From Tenebrio molitor (lineage: Eukaryota; Arthropoda; Insecta; Coleoptera; Tenebrionidae), in contig NC_091052.1 of assembly GCF_963966145.1 (NCBI RefSeq), positions 19,592,001 through 19,656,000 of the forward strand: a stretch of DNA of 64,000 nt, written 5' to 3'. Both the position numbers and the translations under genes were made by a program. Every line of letters begins with the position of its first letter. The stretch's first letter is position 1. The notes beneath the pieces were generated by a model that worked only from the letters and a program-made list of their open reading frames with translations, searched no databases and was not told where the DNA came from. Positions 21,561 to 34,084 of the stretch are shown here, piece by piece.

Positions 21561-23283
21561 TATTGGCTATGTTTGCGTTTGCAATCCACTTCAGCGGCAA
21601 AACCTGAAACTTTAGATCCTTTCAAAACGTAACTGACTAAGTGTATCTACAACAGTAACGTCCCAAACTAAAGGTTGACCTTTAATCCATGGTACTAAAG
21701 CTATCCCATCTGTGCGTTTTCCATCATTTGGAGACAGTCTGTTTGGTTCTAATGTTACATTAACATGAATAGAAGTCAAAGACCGGTTGATAATAGAATT
21801 AATTTCAGTGTGTCTGGAAAATGTACGACGGCTTTTGGAACAACTTAGACCGTGGATACCAATTTCGCCAACTTTCGCATTGCATTTGCAAATATGAAAT
21901 GTACAAAGATCACAAACAAATCTTAAACCAATACAAACTTCGAAGGAAATGTTATCTAAGAGAGTACCAATATTAGGAGAAGGCATTGCATATAACCATG
22001 ATCCTGATTATCTGCATTTGCAAAGCCTTAAAACGAGCCAAGTCTCTAGGTGAATTAATAAGTCATATTAATTATCCCAATGCTTCTGAATTGTGGAATT
22101 GTTGGTCTATCGTTCTCATTTTCTACATCCCAGACCGCTGAAGCTTCATCATATTGTTTATTATTTTTTAAATTGAATAATAGAGAAACAAGCTTTTTAA
22201 CACCATGAATTGAAGATAAGAAAGCAGTGAGGCAAATAGCAGAAATGCGGCGAATTCCCAGTCCACCAAATGTAATGTAATGTAATCGGTAAAGTGGACT
22301 GACACCATTGTAAATCAGTTAAACGTAAATTTAGTATTCTTTCTAAAGAAGAATCAATTGAATTAACATAATTGGAAAATTTCCAAAATAGAGTTATTCT
22401 TAATAAAAAATTAAATTTTGGTATGAAAAGACAATTCTTGGTTAAAGTATAAGCCACATGTCTGCTAAGTAGTTCAGCTTTGTGTAAAAGATTTTCAACT
22501 GTAATGATAGTTTTTTCGATAGTGTATTTGAAGCCTTGGTCAAAGATTGGAGAGCCAAAAAGAGATAAACTTCCTCGGTCACAAATTTTTAATACCTGGT
22601 GCTAAATTTTGAAATTCCTTTATGACTTTTAAATCTGTGTCTCCAGAACAGCAAAAGATCTCGCATTTATTAAGATTTAATGCAAGACGCATTTTCCTGG
22701 ATAAATTGATAACTTTCTTAAAGTCGGACAAAACTACTTCTGGCTAATCAGCTAAGGTTCCATCATCTAAATACTAAATATTTAGTTGAGAATCCAAAGA
22801 TAATTGGGACCGCAAGGATCTCCTTCCTGGGTTCCAACTGAAGAAGAAATTAAATGATTACCGAAAAATAAAGTTGAAGGATTTCTATAGCATTAATAAA
22901 GGTAAGGGTAAAGAAGTGGAGATGACATTGCACTTCTTTTAGAATACAATCCCGTTCAACTGAGTTAAAGGCGTTTTTGAAATCTAATTTTAGAAGAACT
23001 TTGCCACGGTTTTGGTCGCTATTCACAAAGGTTCGTGTGGTATGAATTGCTGCTTCACATCCCAGAGTAGTTGCCACTCCAAGTTGGTGTGGAGATAAAT
23101 AGGAATTTACAATATTACGACTTTGAAAACAGGCTAACTTTGAAGTCAATCTTCGTAAACAGTTTCTGACAGCGAATGGCACACAAAGACGCACCATATT
23201 GTAATAAATGACAAATGAAGGAAGTTGGCCTGGTTTGAAAGCGTCTGGGAAAAAAACAGAATGTGTCGTAAAGACGCACGATA

Positions 23284-23608
23284 GAAGTGAAACTTTTATA
23301 TTACAGGGAAACATACAATTATTCATCAATCACTTCTAAATAGCATATTCACAACAAAATTGTATATTTTAATGAAGAAAATAAATTATAAACAACGATA
23401 ACACTAAACAATATCGAAATGCGTAACTCATTGTTCATTTTTAAGCCTCCAAATTAAAGAGAGGACATTATCGATAAATGCCGTGAGTGTGACAAAGACA
23501 GAGACACTGCTCCCACTCGACCCAATAGTGTTTACCCCCACCACTTTTCGTCACACAAAAAGGTTGCCGATCAGAATTTCAAGACCCTCCCATAAAAAGT
23601 TTCACTTC
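23284..23608. mobile_element. MITE-like insert, GAAGTGAAACTTTT termini
   Basis: GAAGTGAAACTTTTTA-type ends (left 23284-23299, right 23592-23608) face each other. The interior of about 300 bp has no match in the other LINE copies. It falls between blocks that are adjacent or nearly so in the copy at 24750-26790. Target duplication not resolved. Confidence 0.5.
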
Positions 23609-24749
23609 AAAAAGTTTGCGAGATGGTGAAGGATATATTTTTTTTTAGTTCTTCAGCATTATCTTCAATAATTTAGTAGCTCCTCTGATATTAAAATCGG
23701 CTAGGTACTTTTGCTTCCACTTTCTTAGCTAATGATAAATGTGTACGTTTATTAGAAGCAGTTCGTATTTGAGGTAGATACTTCAAAATTAAAAAGATTT
23801 TCTTTAATATGCTTATTCAATGACTTATCACTTACGAGTATCAGATTTCTCTGCTACATTGAAAGCTCTATTGGGGAAAAGCAAAAGATTATCAAAGGAA
23901 AAGATGAATTTGGTCGAAAGAAAATTATTATTAATAAGGAGCTTAATTTATTTGGAGCTAAATGTCTACAGCTTTTGGTAATCTTTTAATAGTTGGTTAC
24001 TGATGTTTTAAATTACTAAGTAATTTTGTGATTGAATCGGTTGAAGAAAAAGTAAAAGAAGTTAATAAGTTATTTGTTGATATGATACTTATCTACGTGA
24101 ATTTTCAATCTGGTATTATCCTTAAAAGATTTTCCAGGACATAAAGTACAAGGTGATCTTTGAGGTCCACTAGAATGACTATCTTGAGATCTAAAAAGCT
24201 TCTCGTAATTCATAAGTAATAAATTAATTTTAATTCAATGCAACCAATAGAAAATTCTAACTTATTGATCAATTCGACCTGTTTTATAAAAGCATCTAAT
24301 TAAATGGTGTTTTTGTTGTAGTTAGTTACCGTAAAGCATTACCATTATTAATAAAACTTTGTAAATAAAACTTCATAAACTGTTTTTGTCAGTAGGTATA
24401 TTATTTATAGATATTAATAACAAGTACCTAATATATATACCGGGTGTCCCAACTGTTTGGCAAAGTAGATTTACTAAATTAATATAAGTTCTTTGAAAAA
24501 TGTTATTATTTCATGTTATACAAGCTATGAGCACGGTTTAAAAATATTTTAGATTATACAGGGTGTTTGGTGTACCGGTGGCAACACAAACTTATATTTT
24601 TTTAAATAGAACACCCAGTATTTTTTTTTGCGTTTTTGGAAAGCTCTCGTCAAAACAAAGAGGAAGATACCACATTTGATGGGTTTAACTTCTACTGTTA
24701 GTAAACTATTTGCTCTTTTGTATCCGGACAAACCAAACTTTGTATGCCA

Positions 24750-26790
24750 TGCCTCTGTCAACATCATCTCATATTTCTCTTGACGAAAATGATAGTTTTT
24801 TTGAATTTAAATATCCTCAAGACTCAAAATTTCGTTTACGAACTACCCACTGGAAAATTAGTGACAAAGATTTAACCGACGCAGGTCAATCAAACTCCAT
24901 CTACTTCAATTGATTATGAGAAACAATCCGCATCAGAAGATAGTCAACCTAATGGATCTCAACGATTACGTTGTAATCTATGTCCTGGAAAATCATTTAA
25001 GGATAACAACAGATTGAAAATTCACGTAGATAAGTATCATGTCGATAATAATCTATCAACTTCTACTACTTCTTCTTCAACTGATTCAATAACAAAATTG
25101 CTAATTAATTTGAAACTTCAGTTACCAACTATTAGAAGATTGCCAAAAGCTTGTAGAAATTTAGCTGCAGATAAATTAAGTTCTGTCTTTCGACCAAATC
25201 AATATCTTCCTTTGAAAATCTTTCGCTTTTTTCATATAGAGCTTTCAAGGTAGCAGAGAAATCTGATAAGTCGTTGAATAAGCATATAAAAGAAAATCTT
25301 TCTAATTTTGAAGTACCTCAAATACGAACTGGTTCTAAGAAACGTACAAATTTATCATTAGCTAAGAAAGTCGAGGCAAAAGTAGCCGATTTTGATATCA
25401 GAGGAGCTGTCAAATTATTGTCCTCGGATGACTCATTAGCTTCATTCAACGAAGATGTTGCTGAAGAACTGAAAAAAACATCCTTCACCATCTCGCGAAC
25501 TTTTTTTCCCAGACCCTTCCAAACCAGGAGACATTAGTTTAATAGTCAATGAGCAAAACGTTAGAGAAGCTATCAATTCATTTCCTGCCGGTTCTTCACC
25601 AGGTTTAGATGGCATGAGACCACAATACTTGAAAGATATCATATCTTTATCAGCGGGTGAAGCAGGTCAGAAGGCACTAAGAGCTTTAACCAAATTGTGC
25701 AATTTTTTATTATCTGAGCAACTTCCTTCAGAAATCTACCATTTATTGTATGGTGCGTCTTTATGTGCCCTTAACAAGAAAGATGGAGGAATTAGACCGA
25801 TCGCTATCGGAAACTGTTTGCGAAGATTGACCTGAAAGCTAGCCTGTTTTCAAAGTCGTGATATTGTAAATTCGTATTTATCTCCACACCAAATTGGCGT
25901 GGCAACTAAACTAGGATGCGAAGCAGCAATTCATACCACACGAACTTTTGTTAATAACGTTCAAAACCGTGGCAAAGTTCTTCTTAAATTAGATTTCAAA
26001 AATGCCTTTAACTCAGTCGAACGGGATTGTATTCTAAAAGAAGTCCAATGTCATACCCCACTTCTGTACCCTTATCTTTATCAATGCTATAGAAATCTTT
26101 CAACTTTATTTTTCGGTAATCATTTAATTTCTTCTTCTGTTGGAGCCCAGCAAGGAGATCCCTGCGGTCCCATGATTTTTAGTATTGCCATTCAACATCT
26201 CATATTTGCAAATGCAATGCGAAAGTTGACGAAATTGGCACTCACGGTCTAAGTTGTTTCAAAAGCAGTGGTAGATTTTCAAGACACACTGAAATTATCA
26301 ACCGGTCTTTGACTTCTATTCATGTGACTTCAACTTTAGAACCAAACGGATTCTCTCGAAATGACGGAAAACGCCCAGATGGGATGACTTTAGTACCGTG
26401 GATTAAAGGTTAACCTTTGGTTTGGGACGTTACTGTTGTAGATACACTTGCAGACAGTTACGTATTGAAATCATCTGAAGTCTCAGGTTTTGCCGCTGAA
26501 ATGGCTTGCAAACGCAAACATAGCAAATATAGTTCAATTATTTCGTCAAACTACATATTTAAAGGTTTAGCATTTGAAACCTTAGGCCCTTGGTGCAAAG
26601 AAGCCATCGATTTCATTAATGTCATCGGAAACCGACTTATCGCGGAATCAGGCGATTCAAAATCAAAGAAATTCCTTTTCGAGAGAATTTCCCTTGCCAT
26701 TCAACGTGGAAACGCTGCAAGCATTCGGGGCACTTTTCCAGATTCCGCAATATTATCGGAAATTTTTGTATTAAGTTGAGTTAAGCTTGG
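24750..26790 (+). pseudogene. R2-like LINE copy, sense, internally deleted
   Basis: The plus strand reads a C2H2 finger at about 24975-25040 (LRCNLCPGKSFKDN, then RLKIHVDKYH), the linker, a reverse-transcriptase N-terminal region (25560-26250) with SPGLDGMRPQYLKDI, DFKNAFNSVERD and QQGDPCGP, then an abrupt jump near 26195 to the zinc knuckle, endonuclease (DGKRPDGMTLVPW, WDVTVVDTLADSY) and the C-terminal ISLAIQRGNAASIRG. Motif C (YxDD), the thumb and part of the connection are deleted, about 1 kb relative to the intact ORF at 58998-62162. Several frameshifts and stops occur. It is closer to the antisense copy at 21199-24200 than to the intact element. Confidence 0.87.
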
Positions 26791-27041
26791 TTACATAAAC
26801 GGCAATAATTAAACTTTAAAATATTGTAATTTTTCTCCCTTTTTGGTGCAAAACTAGTCCTGACACCAACAGAATGTTTCTGGTTGTATGAATTGTTGGT
26901 GCCGGAACTTGGAAATGAACGAAACACTTTTGTAAATTATTTGAACAAACTAACGATCCTACGTTGTGTTGTGTTACAAATTCTTTATTTTCTTGAGGTT
27001 CTGCAAAAGGCACTATCGTTGGAAAAGTCGAATACAACTAA

Positions 27042-27329
27042 TACCGTGAGATCTTTTATTTATAGGTATTTAAACTAAGCTATGACCGTTGACACCTTGA
27101 TTTGAATCATCAAAGTGACGCTCCAAAATTCAATACAAAATATGAAATGGCGAGTTAACAGTTGTATCCAATCCGGGTGTTGGATACAATTGTTAAATCG
27201 CCGTTTTATATTTTGTATTGAATTTTGAAGCGCCATTTTGAAAATTCAAATCAAATTGTCAACGGTGTTGCCAATCTAATTTTAAAGTCATAGCCTACTT
27301 TAATTATAAATTTAATGATCTCACGGTAG
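27042..27329. mobile_element. Foldback MITE, ACCGTGAGATC termini
   Basis: Inverted arms of about 130 bp, ACCGTGAGATC at the outside and GTTGGATACAATTG at the centre, cover nearly the whole 288 bp. The AAAATTCAATACAAAATATG stretch is shared by both arms. No ORF. Confidence 0.75.
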
Positions 27330-27499
27330 TTAGAGAATCGGAAAAATAAATTAATAGGTAGCTGCTCACGTTGGGATGAACATTAGTGGTGCAAATCGCA
27401 CACATTTGGCATTAACTTTCATATGAGTTGTCATAGTAACAGGTCAGTCATTTGCATTTACCTTCAAATATTAACCACGTGGAGTGGATACTGGTACAC

Positions 27500-27708
27500 T
27501 TTGTCCAGAGAGAGATTGGGAGATTTTAAATTGTATTAAATTAACCCATCACTACAAAATGCACTAGAATACATTAATTAGAGCATAATTTCAGGGCAAA
27601 AATGTTACTGCTTGAAGGATATATTTCAAATTTTACGTGCGCTAGGTACTACTTCCTCTACGTAGAATTTAGTGGTGTTTATGTCAACCAATCTCTCGCT
27701 GGACAAAC
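27500..27708. mobile_element. MITE, TTTGTCCAGAGAGAGATTGG termini
   Basis: Inverted ends of about 20 bp, TTTGTCCAG...GATTGG and CCAATCTCTCGCTGGACAAA. The interior (about 27515-27680) matches the reverse complement of 1618-1795, so this is a dispersed family with at least two copies in the window. Confidence 0.7.
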
Positions 27709-27712
27709 TTTA

Positions 27713-27953
27713 CTAAAGTGCGTCTATCGATATTTTGAAATGACTTTTTAAACACTAGTTAACATTTTGGGTCGTTTATGATGGTCTCATTACTAGGGAA
27801 TTATTTACCTACACTGTAACAAAAACTCTCGATGGTACCTGCGGATTATTGAGGATCTGTTACTCACCACTTTTACGACAATCTTTGTTAGCGGGCAATA
27901 AACCACTGAAGGAAGCAAAAGGTCGTTTTAAAATATCGATAGACGCACTTTAC
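27713..27953. mobile_element. MITE, AAAGTGCGTCTATCGATATT termini
   Basis: Inverted ends of about 35 bp share AAAGTGCGTCTATCGATATT; total about 240 bp. It starts five bases after the preceding MITE ends, so one may have inserted next to the other's end. Confidence 0.75.
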
Positions 27954-27976
27954 ACTATGTTTTCAGTATAGTTTGG

Positions 27977-28966
27977 CAAAAGATATTCTGAACGCTGGCA
28001 ATTATCCGTATTTAACTTTTTGGGTCCCTTACACGGCGATGTCAAATTGCAGCGAGGATCGAAGGTTTTAAAATCCTAAGTACTAAATTGCAGCGCGCGG
28101 TTAGTTTGGGTCTTAATAACCTGATGTAAACTTATAATCATAATAAGGGGTCGGCTTATCATTTAGAAATTTTCAGGTACCACTGCACTTCTCAGTTCAT
28201 TACGCAGATGTATCAAAGGTGTACATGATGCTCTTGAATCGATTCAAATTAAAACTAATCGAAATCAGGATTTTCTTCAGGTGAATGACAAAAGAAAAAC
28301 ATTATAATTTTTTCTTGCCACAAAAATTTGAAACGGTACGTTTTCACACTACAAATTTTTTTAAACAATTATTCACTGTTCACGGATATAAAAATGTACA
28401 CTATGTGCCTCCTTCGTGTCGATTTTTCAAACTCTTTCTCGATTCTGTTATAATGCACTTCCTAACCTTATATCCCAATATAGTATTAAAATCGTTCTAC
28501 TGAAAAATGAGGTTTTTGAGATGTGTCACTTTTCTTGTGCACCAACTATATTTCTGTATTTCAGTTTACGTATAAATAAATATAATTTACCTTCCAATGA
28601 TTTCGAAGAAAATTTTGTTTCCCGTTCCTATTCTCTCTTCCAAAAATTGCAGACTTTGCAGATGATTAATTAGTTTCCTCCTTAAAAGTCCGAGGTAAGG
28701 GATAGTTATTATTTATAATCGTCTACCTGTCCACTCCCTGGGGCGTAAAATGACAAGCACTGCTATTTACTTATTTGAAAATCAGTACCTGGAGCTTTAT
28801 CGGGCTCTACTGCTTGTATAGCGAGGGTTGTTTATAGTGTGGTAAACACGACCTTCTAAACAGTCGAGAATTTTGGCCAAGAGCCTCGATTATTTAGAAG
28901 GTTGTGGTTGTAAACGACCCACAAAGTTAAATACGGATAATTGCGAGCGTTCAAAATATCTTTTTT
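27977..28966. repeat. Inverted repeat pair enclosing about 900 bp
   Basis: About 50 bp at 27977-28025 and 28918-28966 pair, sharing GCAATTATCCGTATTTAACTTT. The interior contains a further hairpin near 28835-28920 (AACCTTCTAAA-type arms around a GAGAATTTTGGCC loop). Open frames of 72 and 85 codons at 28285-28673 have no recognisable motif and are not called. Confidence 0.6.
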
Positions 28967-29281
28967 AAAATCTGCGTCTCTAATAGGTCTATTATTGTAT
29001 TCAATTTGGAGTCGTTTAGGGCTATCTCTTAAAGCACTCGTAGTTTAATAGATCTCTAAGAAAATTGTTATCAATATTTCAGTGTATTATTGTCATTTAC
29101 ACCAAAAAACTTCCAATATTAATGTTCAAACTCTACTTTTTAACATCTATTGCAGATCAGCAGATCTAGTTGCATCCATTACCTTGAATTACCAATTAAT
29201 ACAAAATTCCCTAGAATTTGAAAATTTAATTTTTATTTAAAAATTAAAACAAGGGTGCAAATTCTACAAAATTAAATTAAA

Positions 29282-29391
29282 AAACTCGTTTTATAAGGGC
29301 ATTGGCGCACTCGTCCCATACAAAACTCCCCTACGGGTCGTTTTCTACACTTGGGACTCGTGCGCCAAATCAACCCTTATAAAACTCGTTC
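29282..29391. repeat. Imperfect hairpin, with a second at 29600-29692
   Basis: AACTCGTTTTATAAGGG pairs with CCCTTATAAAACTCGTT, with inner arms TTGGCGCACTCGT and ACTCGTGCGCCAA. About 210 bp on, another pair (GGTCTTTAAAACAC and GTGTTTTAAAGACC) encloses a GC-rich loop with CTGCGTCGTCGTGCTCG. Both follow the layout of the other hairpins. Confidence 0.75.
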
Positions 29392-29726
29392 TTTAATATA
29401 CTATTTTTTTATTGGTAACCAATTTTGCTCATTTAAAACACGCCTGAGCGTGTTTAAATCGAACTTTAAAAAACGCTCTTTTCCATGGCAACATCCCGCG
29501 TTTTCCATGGAAACATCACCAAAGTCGAGAGGACCGGAGAAACGTGAAGTCTAAATGTTAACTCATTTAACTTTAAAAAAAATATATCGTAAAGTACTCG
29601 TGGATAACTGGTCTTTAAAACACTTGCTCTATTTCGAACACTCTGGCTGCGTCGTCGTGCTCGAAAAATCGCGCGTGTTTTAAAGACCTTAATATGCACT
29701 TATACTTTAATATACTATTTTTGCAT

Positions 29727-29820
29727 ATCGTAATGAAAGTGGCACTTTTTTACACGCAAAATCGTAGTGAAAGTAGCACTTTTTTAACGAAAAATCGTAG
29801 TGAAAGTAGTACTTTTTTGC
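29727..29820. repeat. Tandem repeat, 33-34 bp unit x3
   Basis: Three diverged units each starting ATCGTARTGAAAGT and containing AGCACTTTTTT-like runs. Noncoding. Confidence 0.85.
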
Positions 29821-30700
29821 ATCATTTTATTCCCTCTCCTTGGAGATGATTGTCAAAGCACACCTATTTTTTTTTTGTAATTTTTCATAAATCCTTTAAG
29901 ACCAAATTTCTCAAGTTTTTTCGATATGCAAAAAAATAGTGTGTACAACACGTTATGAAAGTCTCTTTTTTTCACTTATTTGCTTGATGCCAAACACCTT
30001 ATATCTTTTGAACGCTCATTGAAAGAGCTATCCAACGGTATATCGAAATACGGGGTGTTCCATTTAAAAAAATTGACTAAATAAAGAGTTTGCGTTTGAA
30101 GCGCCCTCTACGTAATTAAGTAAAAATCTTAATGTTTTTCAACAAGGCAATAAAATTGACGATATTTACTATGTTATAAAAAACTTAATCTAAATAATTA
30201 TTTTCATCTGTTATAATTTTTTACAAATTTTCAAATTTTGGTTTGTCCGGACACAAAAGAGCGAATGGTTTACTAACAGTAGAAGTTAGACCCATCAAAT
30301 TTGGTATCTTCCTCTTTGTTTTGACGAGAGCTTTCCAAAAACGCAAAAAAATACTGGGTGTTCCATTTAAAAAAATATAAGTTTGTGTTGCCACCGGTAC
30401 ACCAAACACCCTGTATAATCTAAAATATTTTTAAACCGTGCTCATAACTTGTATGTATAACATGAAATAATAACATTTTTCAAAGAACTTATATTAACTT
30501 AGTAAATCTACTTTGCCAAACCGTTGGAACACCCGGTATAACATCCCTGCCTGAAGCTAACATTGCAAACCCCAAACTGACAACCCTCATTAGCATTTAT
30601 CAGTAGGATTATTGCTGCAGCATAAAATTCTATTTTTCAAGTGACAAGCATAAATTTACAACCAAAGCCGAATTCCACTAGAGTTTCTGTAGGACTATAT

Positions 30701-30949
30701 AGTTCTCCCAGAGCTGCAGCGGTTTTATGGCAGGGTACCATTGTATAAACGTTAACAACACCCACAATAGGTTTAAACCGCAAGTACAACCCCTAATCGT
30801 AAATTCGTCCAAGTACTACCCTGTAAACTGACAGGTATAGAACGAAAATGATGATTGACAGGGGTCTGTTTATGTCGCTTATCGGCATTTCAACAGGCGT
30901 AATAATTACTATTGGCCTGCCATAAAACCGCTGCAGCTCTGGGAGAACT
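30701..30949. mobile_element. MITE, AGTTCTCCCAGAGCTGCAGC termini
   Basis: Perfect 34 bp inverted ends covering AGTTCTCCCAGAGCTGCAGC through TTTTATGGCAG, total 249 bp. Flanks read TATAT on the left and ATAC on the right, so a short TA-containing duplication is likely but its exact length is unclear. Confidence 0.8.
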
Positions 30950-31497
30950 ATACTTGTTTTAATTTTCCTGTCTCAGATACAGAAATATTTATGTCGGCCG
31001 TCCGCCGGCGCCGTCCTTATGGGCAGGTAGGTGTAGATTAACTCCGGGAAGGACAGTGGCGAAATTACCGGTAGGCTTAGCATGCCATTAAACGGTGGTG
31101 GCGAATTTACCTGTATCTTAATCTCGTAATGATGCTTGGTGGCGAAATTACCAACACCAGGTAAGGGCCGTGCGCGTGCTCCGTGCTCACCGTTGACGTT
31201 AAATAAAGATGCGGGAGTTTTAAATCTCATTGTTTCATTGCACCAGCTAGGACAGGAGTATTGTCTTACCGTGAAAATTGATTGTAATAATATCCGGTGT
31301 TTTTTTAAATTTCACCTCGTAGTAGGCGTTGAAGAGTCGATTGTGAACGCACCGCTCGTGTAAAACGTAAGATTTAAAATTTTAAAAAACTCCCGACATT
31401 TCTCTTTGACGGAAAAACAATGTCCAAAACATAAAACATCATAACAGAGGGGTGGGTAGAAATGATTATTTTCAATTAAATCACAATGAAATATATT

Positions 31498-31503
31498 TTT
31501 ATT
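31498..31503 (-). promoter_or_regulatory. Polyadenylation signal of the Spaetzle-like gene
   Basis: AATAAA on the minus strand, four bases beyond the stop codon of the gene at 31508. This implies a very short 3' untranslated region. Confidence 0.6.
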
Positions 31504-31507
31504 AAAA

Positions 31508-32094
31508 TCAATGGAAATTAATTATAGGTTCATACGAACATACACAAGCCGATGGAAACAGAAATAGATCCCAAACCGGTTTTCCTTCTTGATCAACTAA
31601 GAGTACCACAGTGGTATATTTTTGCGAACATTTTGTTTTTACATTGGCAGGTGCCCCTGGAAGGAATTTGCAAGCTGCATTTGTACTGAAAAAAAAAATA
31701 ACAAACAATTTGTACTTACTACCACTAAATATAAAAACTTACACGCATTCTTCTGTTACTATTCCTTGCTTATAACCGTGTAAATTGTAAATAAACCTCC
31801 ATTTTTTATTTACATTGTATCCAACTCTAGGATACTGTCTTTTTACTGAAGACGAACATAGGTAATTTTCTTTTTTACTGTAGAGCCTGTTAGTGAGTGA
31901 CGTATGGTTTTGTGAAGCAAAGTATTCTTTTCCGTAGCTATAGCTACTGCTTTCTAAAATTTCTTCAAACTGAATCTCAGGATAAAAATCTACATCTTCG
32001 CAAAACGTCCTGTTGTTACTGCATTGTGGAACGTGGTGTACAATAATCGATTTATCTGCAGTAGTTGAGATTATTGAAGAGTTTAATGCTGTTG
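31508..32094 (-). CDS. Spaetzle-like cystine-knot protein, 3' exons
   Basis: Two exons are clear: 32094-31743 (acceptor TTTCAG, donor GTAAGT) and 31685-31508 (acceptor TTTCAG), joined in frame after EECV. The joined protein has the Spaetzle C-terminal cystine-knot pattern: NYLCSSSVKRQYPRVGYN, W-RFIYNLHGYKQGIVTEEC, then the CKFLPGAPANVKTKCSQKY segment and a closing FLFPSACVCSY. Upstream in the exon are QCSNNRTFCEDVDFYP and a low-complexity SSSYSYGKEY. In flies the cleaved Spaetzle knot dimerises and activates the Toll receptor in immunity and patterning; this protein is expected to be secreted. A second cysteine common near the end (CC-x-C) is here AC-x-C, so one family cysteine is replaced. 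The exon(s) with the signal peptide lie upstream of 32094 and were not identified. Confidence 0.85.
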
Positions 32095-32514
32095 CTGAAA
32101 AAAAGGTATAAAACTATAATTTCGTCATTATTATGTTATTTCGTTCATTTACCGATTTTTTGTGGTGATTTATTTTTTCAATTTCTAAATAGGACATATT
32201 ATGATACATAGTAAAATAGTTTTCAATTTTATTTTTTTTCAGATAACCGTAACCAAATTCGTATCCGTAGATATAACCATAACCGTAACCGTAACCTTAA
32301 AAGTCGGAACCAATTGGAATTGGTTATGGATACGAATTTGGTTACTGTTATCTGAAAAAAAAATGTAATAAAAGAAAAATAAACTTCATTCTCCAAAATA
32401 AAATTAAACAAATACATTCTGTAGATATAAAGTAATAAATTCTGTAAAACTTAAAGAAAAACATAAAGAAACTCAATGAATTAATAGTTATTTATTGCAA
32501 TAAGTGAGAGAAGT

Positions 32515-32600
32515 AATACTTTTTTTACGAGAAGGAAAATTTGCCGCTCGAGCGAAGCGAGTGCGCAAATCCGCCGAGTAAAAAAAAGATACTTTACTAA
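32515..32600. repeat. Imperfect hairpin with a GCTCGAGCGAAGCGAGTGC centre
   Basis: TACTTTTTTTAC-type sequence pairs loosely with GTAAAAAAAAGATA, and the core CTCGAGCGAAGCGAG is itself a short stem-loop. Same class as other hairpins here. It lies upstream of the Spaetzle-like exons. Confidence 0.6.
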
Positions 32601-34084
32601 CGAGTTGCATACAAAAATTTTTTGCCGCCCGTAAGTTTAGATAACAATTCTTTCGATATGTACTCTCAAAATGTGAACATTTTCTCCTGTGTGAACCCAT
32701 GAATCTTTAAAACGCTCGATTTACTCGCTTTTTAAATTGGCCCACTCATGCCAAAAAAATCCCAATTTACATACGAACTCGTTAAAAAAACTACTATACT
32801 AATTATGAATGAAAAATTTTATAATTGCGTTAAAAAATGACACGCTGCGGCACTTTTTTTAACGCAAAATGCGTGCAAAAATGAATCGATATGGCACATT
32901 TTTTAATGCTTCTTGACCGATTCAAAAATCTCATATTTTATGAACGCAAACGAATGAAAAAACTTGCACTTTTTTGACGTACAGTCGCGAGCATTAAATC
33001 TTGGTCGTCAAGGTCATTTTGAAATTTCCCGCTACTGTCACAAATTAAAAATTTTGCTTGCTTAATTACGGCCAATGTCAATAAAACGTCAATCAAAAAC
33101 AAAATTGTTAAGTTTTATTCTAAACATTCAAAATATGGCCCCAATATATGTGTCAGAAGCTAGGGTGGCAACCCAGTTGGGATTTCCAAAAAGTTGACAA
33201 GATTTTGACAAGACAAGAAAAATAGAATTTATTAGAGATTATGCCCGTTTCACATTAAGAATTTAAAAACTAAAATTTATGTAACAAACATACAAAAATA
33301 ACAAACAAAACAATAAACAATGAATAAAGAACTGAGAACGAAAAATATTGTAAAGATGAATAATAAAAAAATCAATACTTATTCAAAAATCTTGGCAAAT
33401 ATACGGTTACCGTTAATCGTATACTCATCAAAAACCGTGAGTTAATCGTAACCGTTGCATCACTATTTTCAAAACCTAAAGCGTTAAAAAAATAACTAAA
33501 ACAACTCGCAATGCCATGCACCTGCAATATTGTTAATTTTCTAACCCAAGAATTTCTACTTTTGTTTGAATTTCCCAAAACTTTTCTAATCTATACAGGC
33601 TGATTCACGTAGCCCGTTCATTAGAAATTTTTTGATTTCCCAAAATCATATTAATATGAAAATTGGTAGTTGACTATAATCGACTACTCCAAGTTCAAAT
33701 GAAATATTTTCAAAATGGCGGCATTTCCGGAAATACCGGAAATCGATGCCATTTTTGTTTGTTTAAATAGAAAGGCCCCATTTTGACTTCACATTTCGAT
33801 TCTACGTTAACTTTTGAGTTTAGTACGTCTTTTTTTTTGAATACTTATCTGTCATCGTTTTTGACCTGTCATCTTTTTTGCAAAAAAGTGAAGTTGCAAG
33901 GCTTCATTAAAAAATTTATAATTCCTGAATCATCAGAAATAAATAATTTATTTTTACTTTACTAACTTGCCAAAGATTTGGCCGCTTTTTTGCGCTATCA
34001 ACGACATTTTTTTTATGTTTCATACGCCTACTGCAATTTTTTAAAATTGATAATCAAAAAATGGCAACTACCGTTTCTGATACT

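Larger units (their letters stand above)
21199..24200 (-). pseudogene. R2-like LINE copy, antisense to and overlapping the receptor end
   Basis: A decayed relative of the ORF at 58998-62162. In order along the minus strand: the zinc-finger start near 24165 (CTLCPGKSFKDN-type), the linker (23990-23610), the reverse-transcriptase N-terminal part (23230-22850) with YLSPHQLGVATTLGCEA and LLKLDFKNAFNSVERD, the thumb (22500-22000), the CxxC...HGLSC zinc knuckle and DGKRTDG...WDVTVVDT endonuclease (21990-21610). The C-terminal LIAESGD region runs to about 21202 inside receptor exon 4. Stops, frameshifts and deletions are frequent, and YLDD is replaced by a broken stretch. It is interrupted by a MITE-like insert (23284-23608) and a LINE/SINE tail (21366-21560). 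Confidence 0.85.
24440..30536. mobile_element. Large TIR pair, CCGGGTGTCCCAAC termini, arms about 300 bp
   Basis: 24440-24743 and 30233-30536 are about 90% identical inverted repeats beginning CCGGGTGTCCCAAC / CCGGGTGTTCCAAC and flanked by TA on both sides. They enclose 5.5 kb holding a damaged LINE copy and several MITEs, but no matching transposase. It is either one element swollen by insertions, or two solo copies that happen to face each other. The TA on both outer sides favours the first reading. Confidence 0.6.

Noticed and set aside
28285..28673. Overlapping 72 and 85 codon open frames
   Set aside because: No motif, no splice context, and flanked by inverted repeats; length is within what A/T-rich DNA gives by chance.
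3525..29820. CRISPR array among the short tandem repeats
   Set aside because: Units at 3525, 6119 and 29727 are directly adjacent without spacers, and the setting is a eukaryotic genome.
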